A stretch of DNA of 10,954 nt from Cellulomonadaceae bacterium (lineage in GTDB: Bacteria > Actinomycetota > Actinomycetes > Actinomycetales > Cellulomonadaceae), in assembly GCA_031282935.1 (NCBI GenBank), contig JAITCS010000224.1, positions 1 through 10,954 of the forward strand, written 5' to 3'. Of this stretch, positions 1 through 6,025 are shown piece after piece. The translations under genes were made by a program, and so were the position numbers. Position 1 is the first letter of the stretch. Each line of letters starts with the position of its first letter. Under the pieces are notes generated by a model, which ran no database searches, was not told the DNA's origin, and saw only the letters and a list, made by a program, of their open reading frames with translations.

Positions 1-139
1 AGACGCGAGCAACCGTTTCGTGACCGACGCCGACAAAACCTCTTGGAATGGTAAGGCGAACTTGGTGCAGTCCGCTGACGCCGCCGCCGCAGTCACAGCT
101 TCGACCGCTAACCCTACGAATCTCTACTACACGACATAA
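1..139 (+). CDS. Phage tail/fibre-like protein, C-terminal end (5' truncated)
   Basis: The open frame enters from outside the window (first full codon at base 2) and stops at TAA 137-139, giving the last 45 residues. They include NRFVTDADKTSWNGKA, a motif style often seen in phage tail-fibre and baseplate-associated proteins where VTD-x-K-T-x-W-N-x-K repeats occur, followed by an Ala/Thr-rich tail. No catalytic domain is visible. The next gene starts 14 bases downstream with its ribosome binding site touching this stop, so the two are probably cotranscribed. Assignment as tail or receptor-binding protein is inferred from the motif and from the Fn3 and lysis genes that follow; the bulk of the protein is not in view. 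Confidence 0.6.
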   Translation, partial: DASNRFVTDADKTSWNGKANLVQSADAAAAVTASTANPTNLYYTT

Positions 140-153
140 AGGAGCGGGATCAA

Positions 154-1518
154 ATGGCGACGTACACGCAAACTGTTACCAGTAAGAATAGTAAGTTCAC
201 TGCTGCTTTGACCCGCAAGCGCAGCGATGGTGGAATTCAGTTACAATCCGTGGTTTGGCCGAACGGGCACATTGGTTCCGCTTCCACAACCCAAATGGGC
301 ATGTTCTTCGCCAAGGTTGATGCCAACGGCCACCTAACCTCAGAAGAACAAATCGGTGGGGTTGGGCTTAGCGGAACGAACGTTATCCCCACTAACCGTG
401 AGGCCACGCCTTTAGGTTTCCCTCCTAACCCGTGGAAACCAACCCAAGCACTAACCAGTTACACAAAATACTTTCTACTATTCAAAGAATACAATGGGAT
501 AAGTAACACCTGGGGTGACGGCGTAAATAACATCTCGGGTAGCTCGGTTGATTCTTTCGAGTTTATCGCACTACCCGCACCAAGCGTTAGCGCGGTAACG
601 CAAACCTCGATTACTGTTACCACCGCTGCTTCGGCTGGCAATAATACCTACTCGGTTGCCGTGTACCCGGACAATACCAGTGGTGCGGCGGTGAAAACCG
701 CTAACATGACTGTTTCCGGTTCTACCGCGTCGGCGACGATAACAGGTTTGACCGCGAACACCACCTACTATGTGGCCGTCGCGGGCAGCCCCGACTTATC
801 CGGCAGTGGTTACGTCTATGGGCCAACCACCGCTGTTACCACGTTGAAGAACGCGCCAGGCCAAGCCGCAATCAGCTTGCTTGGCTTTGCTACCACCACG
901 TCGCTAGACGTGACATGGGGTGCGGTTTCTGGTGCGGAAACTTACGAATACTACCGCTCAACCAGTTCCACCGCCCCGACATCGAGCACCACCCCTACTG
1001 CGACGGGTTTGACCGGCACGTCGGCCACCATATCGTCGCTATCGTCTTCGACTACTTACTATGTGTGGTTGCGGGCAGTGAACAACGGCGGCGCAGGGGC
1101 GTGGTCAGCCGCCAAATCAGCGACCACGCAATCAGCGGTGACAGCCCCCGGCACCCCCGGTACACCCGCCGTTGCCAAAGGCGCGAAGCCGACCCGTGAA
1201 GCGGTGGTTTCTTGGACTGGCGCCGCAGCTAACGGCGGCACAGTCACCTACTCCATCCTCCGCTCAACCACGACAACGAAACCCGGCACGGCTTATGCCA
1301 CGTCGGTCACAACACCTTGGACAGACACCGCTGCCGACCAGGGCGCGGACTACTACTACTGGATCAGGGCCACCAATAGCGCCGGTTCTACCGATAGCGC
1401 GATCTCGGCGAAACACACCCCGCAAACGCTAATCGTCGGCGGGAACCGCCCCAAACGAATCTGGGTAGGCGGTGTAGAAATCACCGGCCTCTGGCATGGT
1501 GGCAACCGCATATTCTAG
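154..1518 (+). CDS. Phage tail-associated protein with three fibronectin type III domains
   Basis: 454 residues. The start ATG has a good ribosome binding site, AAAGGAG at 138-144. Residues 1-140 form an N-terminal region I do not recognise. Three Fn3-type domains follow at about 141-232, 234-327 and 331-425, each with the family pattern of an early S/T-x-T-V strand and a late tyrosine-rich T-x-Y-Y-V-x-V/L-R-A strand. The last 29 residues (GGNRPKRIWVGG...GGNRIF) form a compact Gly/aromatic C-terminal segment. Fn3 domains are common in surface-exposed phage virion proteins, where they are thought to aid weak carbohydrate or cell-surface binding. Position after a tail-like gene and before the lysin supports a late structural role in host attachment. 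Its 3' end is partly duplicated just downstream. A host secreted protein is unlikely, since no signal peptide is present. Confidence 0.75.
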   Translation: MATYTQTVTSKNSKFTAALTRKRSDGGIQLQSVVWPNGHIGSASTTQMGMFFAKVDANGHLTSEEQIGGVGLSGTNVIPTNREATPLGFPPNPWKPTQALTSYTKYFLLFKEYNGISNTWGDGVNNISGSSVDSFEFIALPAPSVSAVTQTSITVTTAASAGNNTYSVAVYPDNTSGAAVKTANMTVSGSTASATITGLTANTTYYVAVAGSPDLSGSGYVYGPTTAVTTLKNAPGQAAISLLGFATTTSLDVTWGAVSGAETYEYYRSTSSTAPTSSTTPTATGLTGTSATISSLSSSTTYYVWLRAVNNGGAGAWSAAKSATTQSAVTAPGTPGTPAVAKGAKPTREAVVSWTGAAANGGTVTYSILRSTTTTKPGTAYATSVTTPWTDTAADQGADYYYWIRATNSAGSTDSAISAKHTPQTLIVGGNRPKRIWVGGVEITGLWHGGNRIF

Positions 1519-1578
1519 GCGCCCAATTGTCTAACAAATAATTTAGACACCCATAGATACCCTTAGATTCTATTAGTT
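1378..1578 (+). repeat. Direct repeat copy 1: Fn3 gene 3' end plus flank
   Basis: First copy of a direct repeat with an offset of 228 bp. It covers the last 47 codons of the Fn3 gene and 60 bp past its stop. Against copy 2 there are 12 differences in 201 bases. All 11 coding differences leave the amino acid unchanged, and one lies in the flank (1563). Bases 1474-1562 are identical to copy 2. Confidence 0.9.
1528..1549. repeat. Inverted repeat after Fn3 gene (copy 1)
   Basis: TGTCTAA (1528-1534) and TTAGACA (1543-1549) are exact complements separated by 8 AT-rich bases. It lies 10 bp after the Fn3 stop. It could form a weak hairpin in RNA or be a protein or recombinase site. No U-tract follows, so it is a poor intrinsic terminator. 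The same dyad recurs unchanged at 1756-1777. Confidence 0.5.
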
Positions 1579-1746
1579 AAGGCACCAAACCCACCCGTGA
1601 AGCGGTCAGCGGGTTCCACCGATAGCGCCATCTCGGCTAAGCACACCCCGCAAACGCTAATCGTGGGAGGGAACCGCCCCAAACGAATCTGGGTAGGAGG
1701 GGTAGAAATCACCGGCCTCTGGCATGGTGGCAACCGCATATTCTAG
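1579..1746 (+). pseudogene. Remnant of a second Fn3-protein gene 3' end
   Basis: Bases 1579-1605 match 1178-1204 of the intact gene and encode GTKPTREAV in one frame (intact copy GAKPTREAV). At about 1605/1606 the sequence jumps to the counterpart of 1378 and continues in a different frame to TAG 1744-1746, encoding SAGSTDSAISAKHTP... and the same C-terminus as the intact gene. Relative to the intact gene 173 bp are missing, not a multiple of three, so the joined pieces are out of frame, and no start or ribosome binding site is visible. Every coding change in the C-terminal part is silent, which indicates that this copy once evolved as a working gene or arrived from a related phage before being reduced. 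It could alternatively serve as a donor cassette for recombination with the intact gene. Confidence 0.75.
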
Positions 1747-1806
1747 GCGCCCAATTGTCTAACAAATAATTTAGACACCCATAGATACCCCTAGATTCTA
1801 TTAGTT
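1606..1806 (+). repeat. Direct repeat copy 2: Fn3 3' end plus flank
   Basis: Second copy of the repeat beginning at 1378. It includes the C-terminal codons, the TAG stop (1744-1746), the TGTCTAA/TTAGACA dyad (1756-1777) and the AT-rich flank up to 1806. After that the sequences diverge. Together with the pseudogene it accounts for nearly all of the 336 bases between the Fn3 stop and the next possible start at 1855. Confidence 0.9.
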
Positions 1807-1813
1807 TAACGAG

Positions 1814-1830
1814 AGTTATTTTAGATAACT
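1814..1830. repeat. Small AT-rich inverted repeat
   Basis: AGTTAT (1814-1819) pairs with ATAACT (1825-1830) around a 5-base loop. It lies just after repeat copy 2 and before the short membrane ORF. It is AT-rich and weak; its function is unknown. Confidence 0.3.
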
Positions 1831-1854
1831 TCTTGCAAACAAGGCAGTCACAAG

Positions 1855-1977
1855 ATGTGGCGGCCTTTGTCATACCCGAATGGAAAAGTAATGCTAACCA
1901 ATTTCATCGTTATTGCCACCGTTTATGCGGCCACCATTATTTGCGCCTACCTAATCACCAAACTAATCGAAAGGTAA
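1855..1977 (+). CDS. Short predicted membrane peptide before the endolysin
   Basis: ATG 1855 gives 40 residues; an in-frame ATG at 1891 gives 28. The 1891 start has a purine-rich GGAAAAG about 3 bases upstream, and the 1855 start has only a weak one, so the shorter form is at least as likely. From 1891 the peptide is MLTNFIVIATVYAAT then IICAYLITKLIER, a single hydrophobic helix with basic and acidic residues at its C-terminus. The longer form adds a short soluble N-terminus (MWRPLSYPNGK). It ends 7 bases before the endolysin start, in the lysis module. A role as holin partner, antiholin or other small membrane protein is inferred from position and hydrophobicity only; no family is recognised. 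Confidence 0.45.
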   Translation: MWRPLSYPNGKVMLTNFIVIATVYAATIICAYLITKLIER

Positions 1978-1984
1978 AACCCTG

Positions 1985-2488
1985 ATGACTACTCAAAGTG
2001 TTACCCTCCCCGGACATGCCGGACACCGGCTGCGCGCAGACGCGGCTAACGCGTGGGAGCGTGCCAAGAAAGCTGCCGGACTAATTCCCGAACTCACCGA
2101 CAGCGAACGCCCCTACGCAGTGCAAGAGAGAATATTTCGGCAGCGGTACGAACTCGGCAACCACGCCGGGAAGCCTGGCTACACAAATGACGTGAGAACC
2201 TGGCAAGGCCGCAAGTGGACACGCCGCAACGGTACAGCCGCAGCAGCGGTGCCAGGCACCTCGAACCACGGCCAAGGCTTAGCGGTAGATGTTGCCACCA
2301 AGAGAACCGCTGCCACCAGGGCGCGCCCGCATGTAGTTTTCTCCAGCTTCAATGACCCCGACAGGCTCGCTTTCCTCAAAGCCGCCCGCCCCCACGGGTG
2401 GGATGATACCGAGGGCCGCGCGGTAAATGAGCATTGGCACCTCACCTACTACCCGGCCAAAGACAAGCACGCCAAGGTGGGCAAGTAA
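1985..2488 (+). CDS. Phage endolysin, M15-type D-Ala-D-Ala carboxypeptidase family
   Basis: 167 residues, start ATG with AAAGG at 1970-1974. The zinc-site motifs of the VanY/M15 peptidase family are present: S-N-H-G-Q-G-L-A-V-D at residues 93-102 (ligands H95 and D102) and E-H-W-H at 149-152 (catalytic E149, ligand H152). In phages such enzymes cleave peptide cross-links or stem peptides of peptidoglycan at the end of infection. No separate cell-wall-binding domain is present; the chain ends about 15 residues after the last zinc ligand, so this is a single-domain lysin. No signal peptide is seen, so export would depend on a holin, and a candidate overlaps its stop codon by one base. Confidence 0.88.
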   Translation: MTTQSVTLPGHAGHRLRADAANAWERAKKAAGLIPELTDSERPYAVQERIFRQRYELGNHAGKPGYTNDVRTWQGRKWTRRNGTAAAAVPGTSNHGQGLAVDVATKRTAATRARPHVVFSSFNDPDRLAFLKAARPHGWDDTEGRAVNEHWHLTYYPAKDKHAKVGK

Positions 2489-2661
2489 TGAACATCTCCC
2501 GCTTCCAAATCGAACTGCTGCGCTTAGTGGTGACAGCTCTGCTTGTGGGTATTACCACTTGGCAGGCCACCACCGACCCTCTGAGCGTCGCCATCAAGGT
2601 GCTGTTAGTGGTGCAAGCTCTTCTAGCCGCTGCCGATAACGCGCCAGGAAACGTGACCTAA
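2488..2661 (+). CDS. Holin-like small membrane protein
   Basis: 57 residues. The ATG at 2488 shares a base with the endolysin stop (TAATG), and AAGGTGGG at 2474-2481 serves as ribosome binding site, so I prefer it to the in-frame upstream ATG at 2434 inside the lysin. The protein has two hydrophobic segments, about residues 9-26 (LLRLVVTALLVGITTW) and 33-48 (VAIKVLLVVQALLAAA), joined by a short polar turn, with a charged N-terminus and a short polar tail. Small size, two helices and translational coupling to a lysin are typical of phage holins, which form the membrane lesion that releases the lysin. Family membership cannot be confirmed from sequence features alone. Confidence 0.65.
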   Translation: MNISRFQIELLRLVVTALLVGITTWQATTDPLSVAIKVLLVVQALLAAADNAPGNVT

Positions 2662-2682
2662 CCGCCTGACCTCGCGGCTCCC

Positions 2683-2727
2683 AGGCCGTGCGCTGTCGCG
2701 CTTAGTTGCGCGATAGTTGCACGGCCT
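2683..2727. terminator. Large hairpin after the lysis genes (possible terminator)
   Basis: AGGCCGTGC (2683-2691) is complementary to GCACGGCCT (2719-2727), and TCGCGC (2696-2701) to GCGCGA (2708-2713) around the loop TTAGTT. The four intervening positions can pair with two G-U wobbles and one bulged base, giving a stem of about 19 bp. It begins 21 bp after the holin-like gene. There is no U-tract on either strand, so it may be a non-canonical terminator between the lysis genes and the convergent tRNA, or another structured site near the attachment region. Confidence 0.5.
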
Positions 2728-2740
2728 CTGTTGATGCGCC

Positions 2741-2756
2741 CGGTGGGAAACCACCG
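2741..2756 (+). terminator. Short GAAA-loop hairpin, possible terminator
   Basis: CGGTGG (2741-2746), loop GAAA, CCACCG (2751-2756), followed by ATTTAT. A 6-bp stem with a stable tetraloop and a weak T-rich tail on the plus strand could end phage late transcription. It also sits about 30 bp beyond the 3' end of the minus-strand tRNA. Confidence 0.4.
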
Positions 2757-2787
2757 ATTTATGCCGTCTGACCTGCGATAATACTTG

Positions 2788-2861
2788 TCGGGGCGACAGG
2801 ATTTGAACCTGCGACCCTCTGCTCCCAAAGCAGATGCGCTACCAAGCTGCGCCACGCCCCG
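2788..2861 (-). tRNA. tRNA-Pro (anticodon UGG)
   Basis: The reverse complement folds as a complete 74-base cloverleaf: acceptor stem CGGGGCG/CGCCCCG, D arm GCGC/GCGC, anticodon stem TCTGC/GCAGA with loop TTTGGGA (anticodon TGG, G after it as usual for proline tRNAs), T arm GCAGG-TTCAAAT-CCTGT and discriminator A. CCA is not encoded. The 3' end faces the phage lysis genes about 130 bp away, the arrangement expected where a prophage has integrated into the 3' end of a tRNA gene. Confidence 0.95.
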
Positions 2862-2975
2862 ATCCGGCCCGGAATCCGAACCGTGAACAACCCTAGACCA
2901 AGAAAACCGAGCGCGATGCCAAACCGCCATTTAAATCAACACCTGCTGGCGCGAACCGTCGCCACAGGCAAGCGA

Positions 2976-3977
2976 TCACCACTTCGGGTGAATGGCTTTG
3001 CGGAAGTTTTGGTAGTAAATCTCGCGCACCCCGTAGTTGAACCCGGCGCCGAGCGTGGGCGCCGACCCGGCCGCCGCGTTCGCGTAAGCCTGCGCAACAT
3101 TGCGCGCCCCCGGGATCACCGTGGATACACCAGGCTGCTGCCAAATCCAGGCCAGCGAAGCTTGGGCCGACGTCAAACTGTCACCAAAGCCGTCGCTGAC
3201 TAACCTCGAAAACTGCCGAGCCGCCGCAACCCCTTGCTCATAATCCACCCCGGAGAAAGTTTCGCCCTGGTCGAAAGCGGCGCCCTGGCGGTTATAGTTG
3301 CGGTGATCGTTCTCCGCGAATTGGGTGTTAGCGGAATATCGGCCGCTCAATAACCCAGAGGCCAAAGGCACTCGCGCAATAACGCCGACATTATTTGCTG
3401 AGGCAGCCGGTAACACTGGTTCTAGGGGCTTCAATCGGAATGGGTTTAGGATGATTTGCACAGTGGAAAGATTGGGGCGCGCAATCGCCGCTAAAGCCTC
3501 ATCACATTTCTCAACACTAACGCCATAATTCGCAATTAACCCCTCACTCACCAAGGTGTCGAGGGCATCAAAAACTTCATCGCTGAGATAAACCTGCGAA
3601 GGCGGGCAATGCAGTTGCACTAAATCGAGGCGATCCACCCCAAGATTCGTTAATGAGCGGCGCGCCCAAGCCCGGAAATTAGCCAAATTGTAAGCGTCAA
3701 CAGTTTGCGGAACCCGCCGCCCCATCTTTGTGGCGACAGTTATTTTATCCTTGTATTGCGGATTCTCGGCAAAAAATCGTCCAATAATCTGTTCCGAACG
3801 ACCGTCACCATAGACATCGGCGGTGTCAAAAAAGGTGACCCCCGCCTCGGCACTCGCAGCCAACACGGCAAGCGCGTCATCCTCGGACACGTCACCCCAG
3901 TCGCTGCCCAACTGCCATGTGCCCAGCCCGATCACCGAAACCAGCCGCCGCGTGCGCCCAAGTGTTTTATGTTCCAC
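2976..3977 (-). CDS. Aldo/keto reductase
   Basis: 333 residues of the AKR (TIM-barrel, NADPH-dependent oxidoreductase) family. The start is GTG at 3977, with GGAGG (3983-3987 on the complementary strand) 5 bases upstream and the protein beginning at the conserved opening (V-E-H-K-T-L-G-R-T). A longer frame to ATG 4037 adds 20 residues with no family character. The catalytic tetrad is visible: D51 and Y56 in DTADVYG, K84 in VATKMG and H123 in VQLHCPP. GLGTWQLG near residues 17-24 is the typical first strand, and the C-terminal part has the cofactor-binding pattern VIPGARN. The enzyme probably reduces a carbonyl or oxidises a sugar/alcohol in the cytoplasm; the substrate cannot be read from sequence. 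It is divergent from an aldose epimerase gene, so a sugar-related role is plausible. Confidence 0.88.
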   Translation of the reverse strand: MEHKTLGRTRRLVSVIGLGTWQLGSDWGDVSEDDALAVLAASAEAGVTFFDTADVYGDGRSEQIIGRFFAENPQYKDKITVATKMGRRVPQTVDAYNLANFRAWARRSLTNLGVDRLDLVQLHCPPSQVYLSDEVFDALDTLVSEGLIANYGVSVEKCDEALAAIARPNLSTVQIILNPFRLKPLEPVLPAASANNVGVIARVPLASGLLSGRYSANTQFAENDHRNYNRQGAAFDQGETFSGVDYEQGVAAARQFSRLVSDGFGDSLTSAQASLAWIWQQPGVSTVIPGARNVAQAYANAAAGSAPTLGAGFNYGVREIYYQNFRKAIHPKW

Positions 3978-4057
3978 ACTGACCTCCAGTGACGAATTCC
4001 GCTTCGCTTCTGCTAATAAACTACTACGACAAGACATCTGCCGCCAATTCTCTGCCT

Positions 4058-4071
4058 CATATCATAATATG
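4058..4071. promoter_or_regulatory. AT-rich dyad in divergent promoter region
   Basis: CATATCATAATATG pairs in 6 of 7 positions with itself. It lies in the 143 bp between the divergent AKR and epimerase starts. CATAAT (plus) and TATTAT (minus) inside it resemble -10 hexamers, so it may be a promoter element, an operator, or both. No convincing -35 was found. Confidence 0.3.
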
Positions 4072-4120
4072 TTTCTGGTGGCGTGGCCGGGAATTGCGCG
4101 CGGTGGGTTATGGTGGTTTC

Positions 4121-5167
4121 GTGATTAACTCCCAGCCGGTTGCCCACACGATTGACCACGCCATCGCACAGCCAAACGAGCAGCCTAGCGCTCCGGTTCC
4201 GCCACCGTCGGGCGTGCAGTACCACCTTAACTACGGCAACCAACACGCTGTTATTTGCGAGGTTGGCGCTATGGTTCGCGAATACAAAGTAAATGGCCGT
4301 GACGTGTTTGTGCCTTTTGCGATAACTGAGGCGGCACCAGTATATAACGCCGCAGTTTTAGCGCCTTGGCCTAATCGTTTAGGGAATGGGTCATACACCT
4401 TTGAGGGTTATCACGGCCAATTACCCGTAAATGAGTTGGATCGGCTCACCGCATTACATGGTTTGGTGTGTTGGGTGCGTTGGGAATTAGTTTCTTCGGC
4501 AGCTAATTCAGTAACCTTGCGTTACGATTTACCAGCGCAACGCGGTTGGCCGTATCAACTTCGCCTCGAAACCACATACGAACTTGACGATAACGGTTTA
4601 TCTGTCACTTTCTCAGTGGTCAATTTGGGTTCCCAGACCGCTCCGTTTGGGGTTGGTTTCCACCCGTGGCTTTCAACCGGCGGCGCTAATTTGGATGATT
4701 GTGCGGTTCGTGTTGATGCGAAACAACACATTATTGCAAATGAGAGATTACTTCCGGCGGGCGTTGAGCCGGTTCATGGCGATTATGATTTAGTTAAGCC
4801 GAAATCTCTCAAAGGATTGGATTTAGACGACGCTTGGATTGATCCCATTTTCGATAATGATGGGAAATCGTGGACAATCATGGCTTGCCCGGATGGTTTC
4901 GCGCCCGCCGTTTGGATGAAATCGCCGCTCGACACTTGGCAGGTTTGCTCTGCGAATCATATTACCAATTATGAAAGATTTGGTTTAGCGGCTGAGCCGA
5001 TGACCTGCGCTGCGGACGCCTTCAACACCGGCGCGGGGCTAATCACCCTCTCCCCCGGCGCTGGCACGGTAGTGCATTGGGGCGCTGCCCTGCTGCCCGC
5101 CGATCCGGCCTGGTTTGCGCTGGCGCGGAACCGGGGGGCTGAAATTGCTGCGGGAGCGCAACTGTGA
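4121..5167 (+). CDS. Aldose 1-epimerase family protein
   Basis: 348 residues from GTG 4121. The frame stays open upstream to ATG 3989, but the added residues run through the promoter region of the divergent gene and look non-coding. No clear ribosome binding site precedes 4121, so it may be leaderless. After about 30 Pro/Gln-rich residues, the galactose-mutarotase fold is shown by N85-R86 (APWPNRLG), H113 (ALHGL), H181 (GVGFHPWL) and E292 (LAAEPMTCAADAFNTG). In this family two histidines and a late glutamate act as acid and base in interconverting alpha and beta anomers of free hexoses. The EPM-x-C-x-x-x-A-F ending is typical of bacterial YihR/YphB-like relatives, so the actual sugar is uncertain. 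It overlaps the next gene by 4 bases (GTGA), indicating an operon. Confidence 0.85.
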   Translation: MINSQPVAHTIDHAIAQPNEQPSAPVPPPSGVQYHLNYGNQHAVICEVGAMVREYKVNGRDVFVPFAITEAAPVYNAAVLAPWPNRLGNGSYTFEGYHGQLPVNELDRLTALHGLVCWVRWELVSSAANSVTLRYDLPAQRGWPYQLRLETTYELDDNGLSVTFSVVNLGSQTAPFGVGFHPWLSTGGANLDDCAVRVDAKQHIIANERLLPAGVEPVHGDYDLVKPKSLKGLDLDDAWIDPIFDNDGKSWTIMACPDGFAPAVWMKSPLDTWQVCSANHITNYERFGLAAEPMTCAADAFNTGAGLITLSPGAGTVVHWGAALLPADPAWFALARNRGAEIAAGAQL

Positions 5168-5898
5168 CCGACCAGTTTGCTGCGGCGCCGAGGACCGAGG
5201 CGCTCTTGGGCGGGGGCGCTGCGGGCGGGGTTGTGCCGGGCGCGACTGTACCGGGCGGGGTTGTATCTGGCGGCGCCACCGGCGGGGGTGCTACCGGCGG
5301 GGTGCCCAAGGGCGAAAAGCGTATCGTCGTAATCGGCGATGAACTGGTTGCGGGCGCAGGCGACCCGCGCGCGCTCGGCTGGGTTGACCGCGTGCTCACC
5401 CGCACCCCGTTCGACCAGGATGCCATCACTTTCACCCTGGCGGCCCCGTCTGAAACCACAGGCGCACTGGCGGACCGGTGGTGGGGGGAAGCGGCCCGCC
5501 GGTTTTCGCCCGACACCGACAACCGCCTGGTCATAGGCTTAGGTTGGGGCGACCTGGCGAGCGGAGTCTCCTACCATCGGGCGCGGCTCAACCTCGTCAA
5601 GATAATGGACCAAGCCTCCGAAAAAGGGATAAAGACCTTCGTGATTGGGCCGCCCCCCATGCCCAAGGACTACACCCAGCAAATCGCCGACTACTCGCGC
5701 GCGTACTCTGAGGTGGTAGCGAGGCGTTCGGTGCCATACGTGGACACTTTCACGCCACTGGTCACGCACGAGCAATGGGTGGCGGACTTCGCCTCGCGCG
5801 GGCAGCGGTGGCCAGGCCAGACCGGGTACGGACTCATGGCCTGGCTCGTGCTACATTCGGGTTGGTACGACTGGCTCGGCGTACTTCCTCCGGAATAA
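5164..5898 (+). CDS. GDSL/SGNH-fold protein with altered active site
   Basis: 244 residues; the GTG start overlaps the epimerase stop (GTGA), so translation is probably coupled. Residues 16-50 are Gly/Ala/Val-rich and made mostly of pentapeptide units (GGVVP, GATVP, GGVVS, GGGAT, GGVPK). The conserved part starts at about residue 51: RIVVIGDELVAGAGD resembles block I of SGNH esterases, but the nucleophilic Ser is Glu (E60). The block III position reads G-W-G-D (127-130) in place of G-x-N-D, and the C-terminal region around 205-222 has no D-x-x-H pair. The fold and strand pattern (FVIGPPPMP; PYVDTFTPL) fit the family, yet the usual serine hydrolase chemistry seems impossible. It could be a non-catalytic binding protein or use other chemistry. 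From memory, similar GDEL proteins may occur in other actinobacteria; I could not check this. Confidence 0.72.
   Translation: MTDQFAAAPRTEALLGGGAAGGVVPGATVPGGVVSGGATGGGATGGVPKGEKRIVVIGDELVAGAGDPRALGWVDRVLTRTPFDQDAITFTLAAPSETTGALADRWWGEAARRFSPDTDNRLVIGLGWGDLASGVSYHRARLNLVKIMDQASEKGIKTFVIGPPPMPKDYTQQIADYSRAYSEVVARRSVPYVDTFTPLVTHEQWVADFASRGQRWPGQTGYGLMAWLVLHSGWYDWLGVLPPE
5224..5310 (+). repeat. Imperfect 15-bp coding repeats in GDSL gene
   Basis: Six consecutive units, five of 15 bp and one of 12 bp, each beginning GGC: 5224, 5239, 5254, 5269 (short), 5281 and 5296. They encode GGVVP, GATVP, GGVVS, GGAT, GGGAT and GGVPK. The length is always a multiple of three, so unit gain or loss keeps the frame. 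Confidence 0.75.
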
Positions 5899-5909
5899 GC
5901 CGCCGAAAA

Positions 5910-5984
5910 CTAAGCGTTGGGACGCTTGCCGTGGTTGGCCTTCTTACCTTTACGGGCTTGGCGCTTGTTTCCACGCTTGGACAT
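5910..5984 (-). CDS. Ribosomal protein bL37 (short actinobacterial form)
   Basis: A 24-codon gene from ATG 5984 to TAG 5910, with ribosome binding site GAGG (5991-5994 on the complement) 6 bases upstream and a good promoter further up. The peptide starts MSKRGNKR, is very basic, and ends ANHGKRPNA. This matches the compact basic protein bL37 found in mycobacterial 50S subunits, whose C-terminus ANHGKRPN is characteristic (recalled, not searched). It would sit in rRNA of the large subunit near the peptidyl transferase region. Genes this short are often left out of automatic annotations. It lies convergent to the GDSL gene, 11 bases from its stop, and downstream of glgA on the same strand but with its own promoter. 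Confidence 0.85.
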   Translation of the reverse strand: MSKRGNKRQARKGKKANHGKRPNA

Positions 5985-6025
5985 GGTGATCCTCAATTCT
6001 GCTTGTGCATTAATGTTCCTGGCAG

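Noticed and set aside
1528..1549. McbR-type operator (TAGAC-N6-GTCTA)
   Set aside because: The half-sites here are in the opposite order (GTCTA first, TAGAC second) and the context is a phage gene 3' end.
3978..4037. Longer N-terminus of the aldo/keto reductase (ATG 4037)
   Set aside because: The GTG at 3977 has a strong GGAGG 5 bases upstream and begins at the conserved family start; the extra 20 residues cross the divergent promoter region.
3989..4120. Longer N-terminus of the epimerase (ATG 3989)
   Set aside because: It would overlap the promoter area of the reductase and encodes residues unlike the family; GTG 4121 is more plausible although lacking a clear ribosome binding site.
5043..5534. 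Minus-strand Pro-rich frame opposite the epimerase/GDSL junction
   Set aside because: It is the complement of the Gly-rich repeat of the GDSL gene; no independent evidence for translation.
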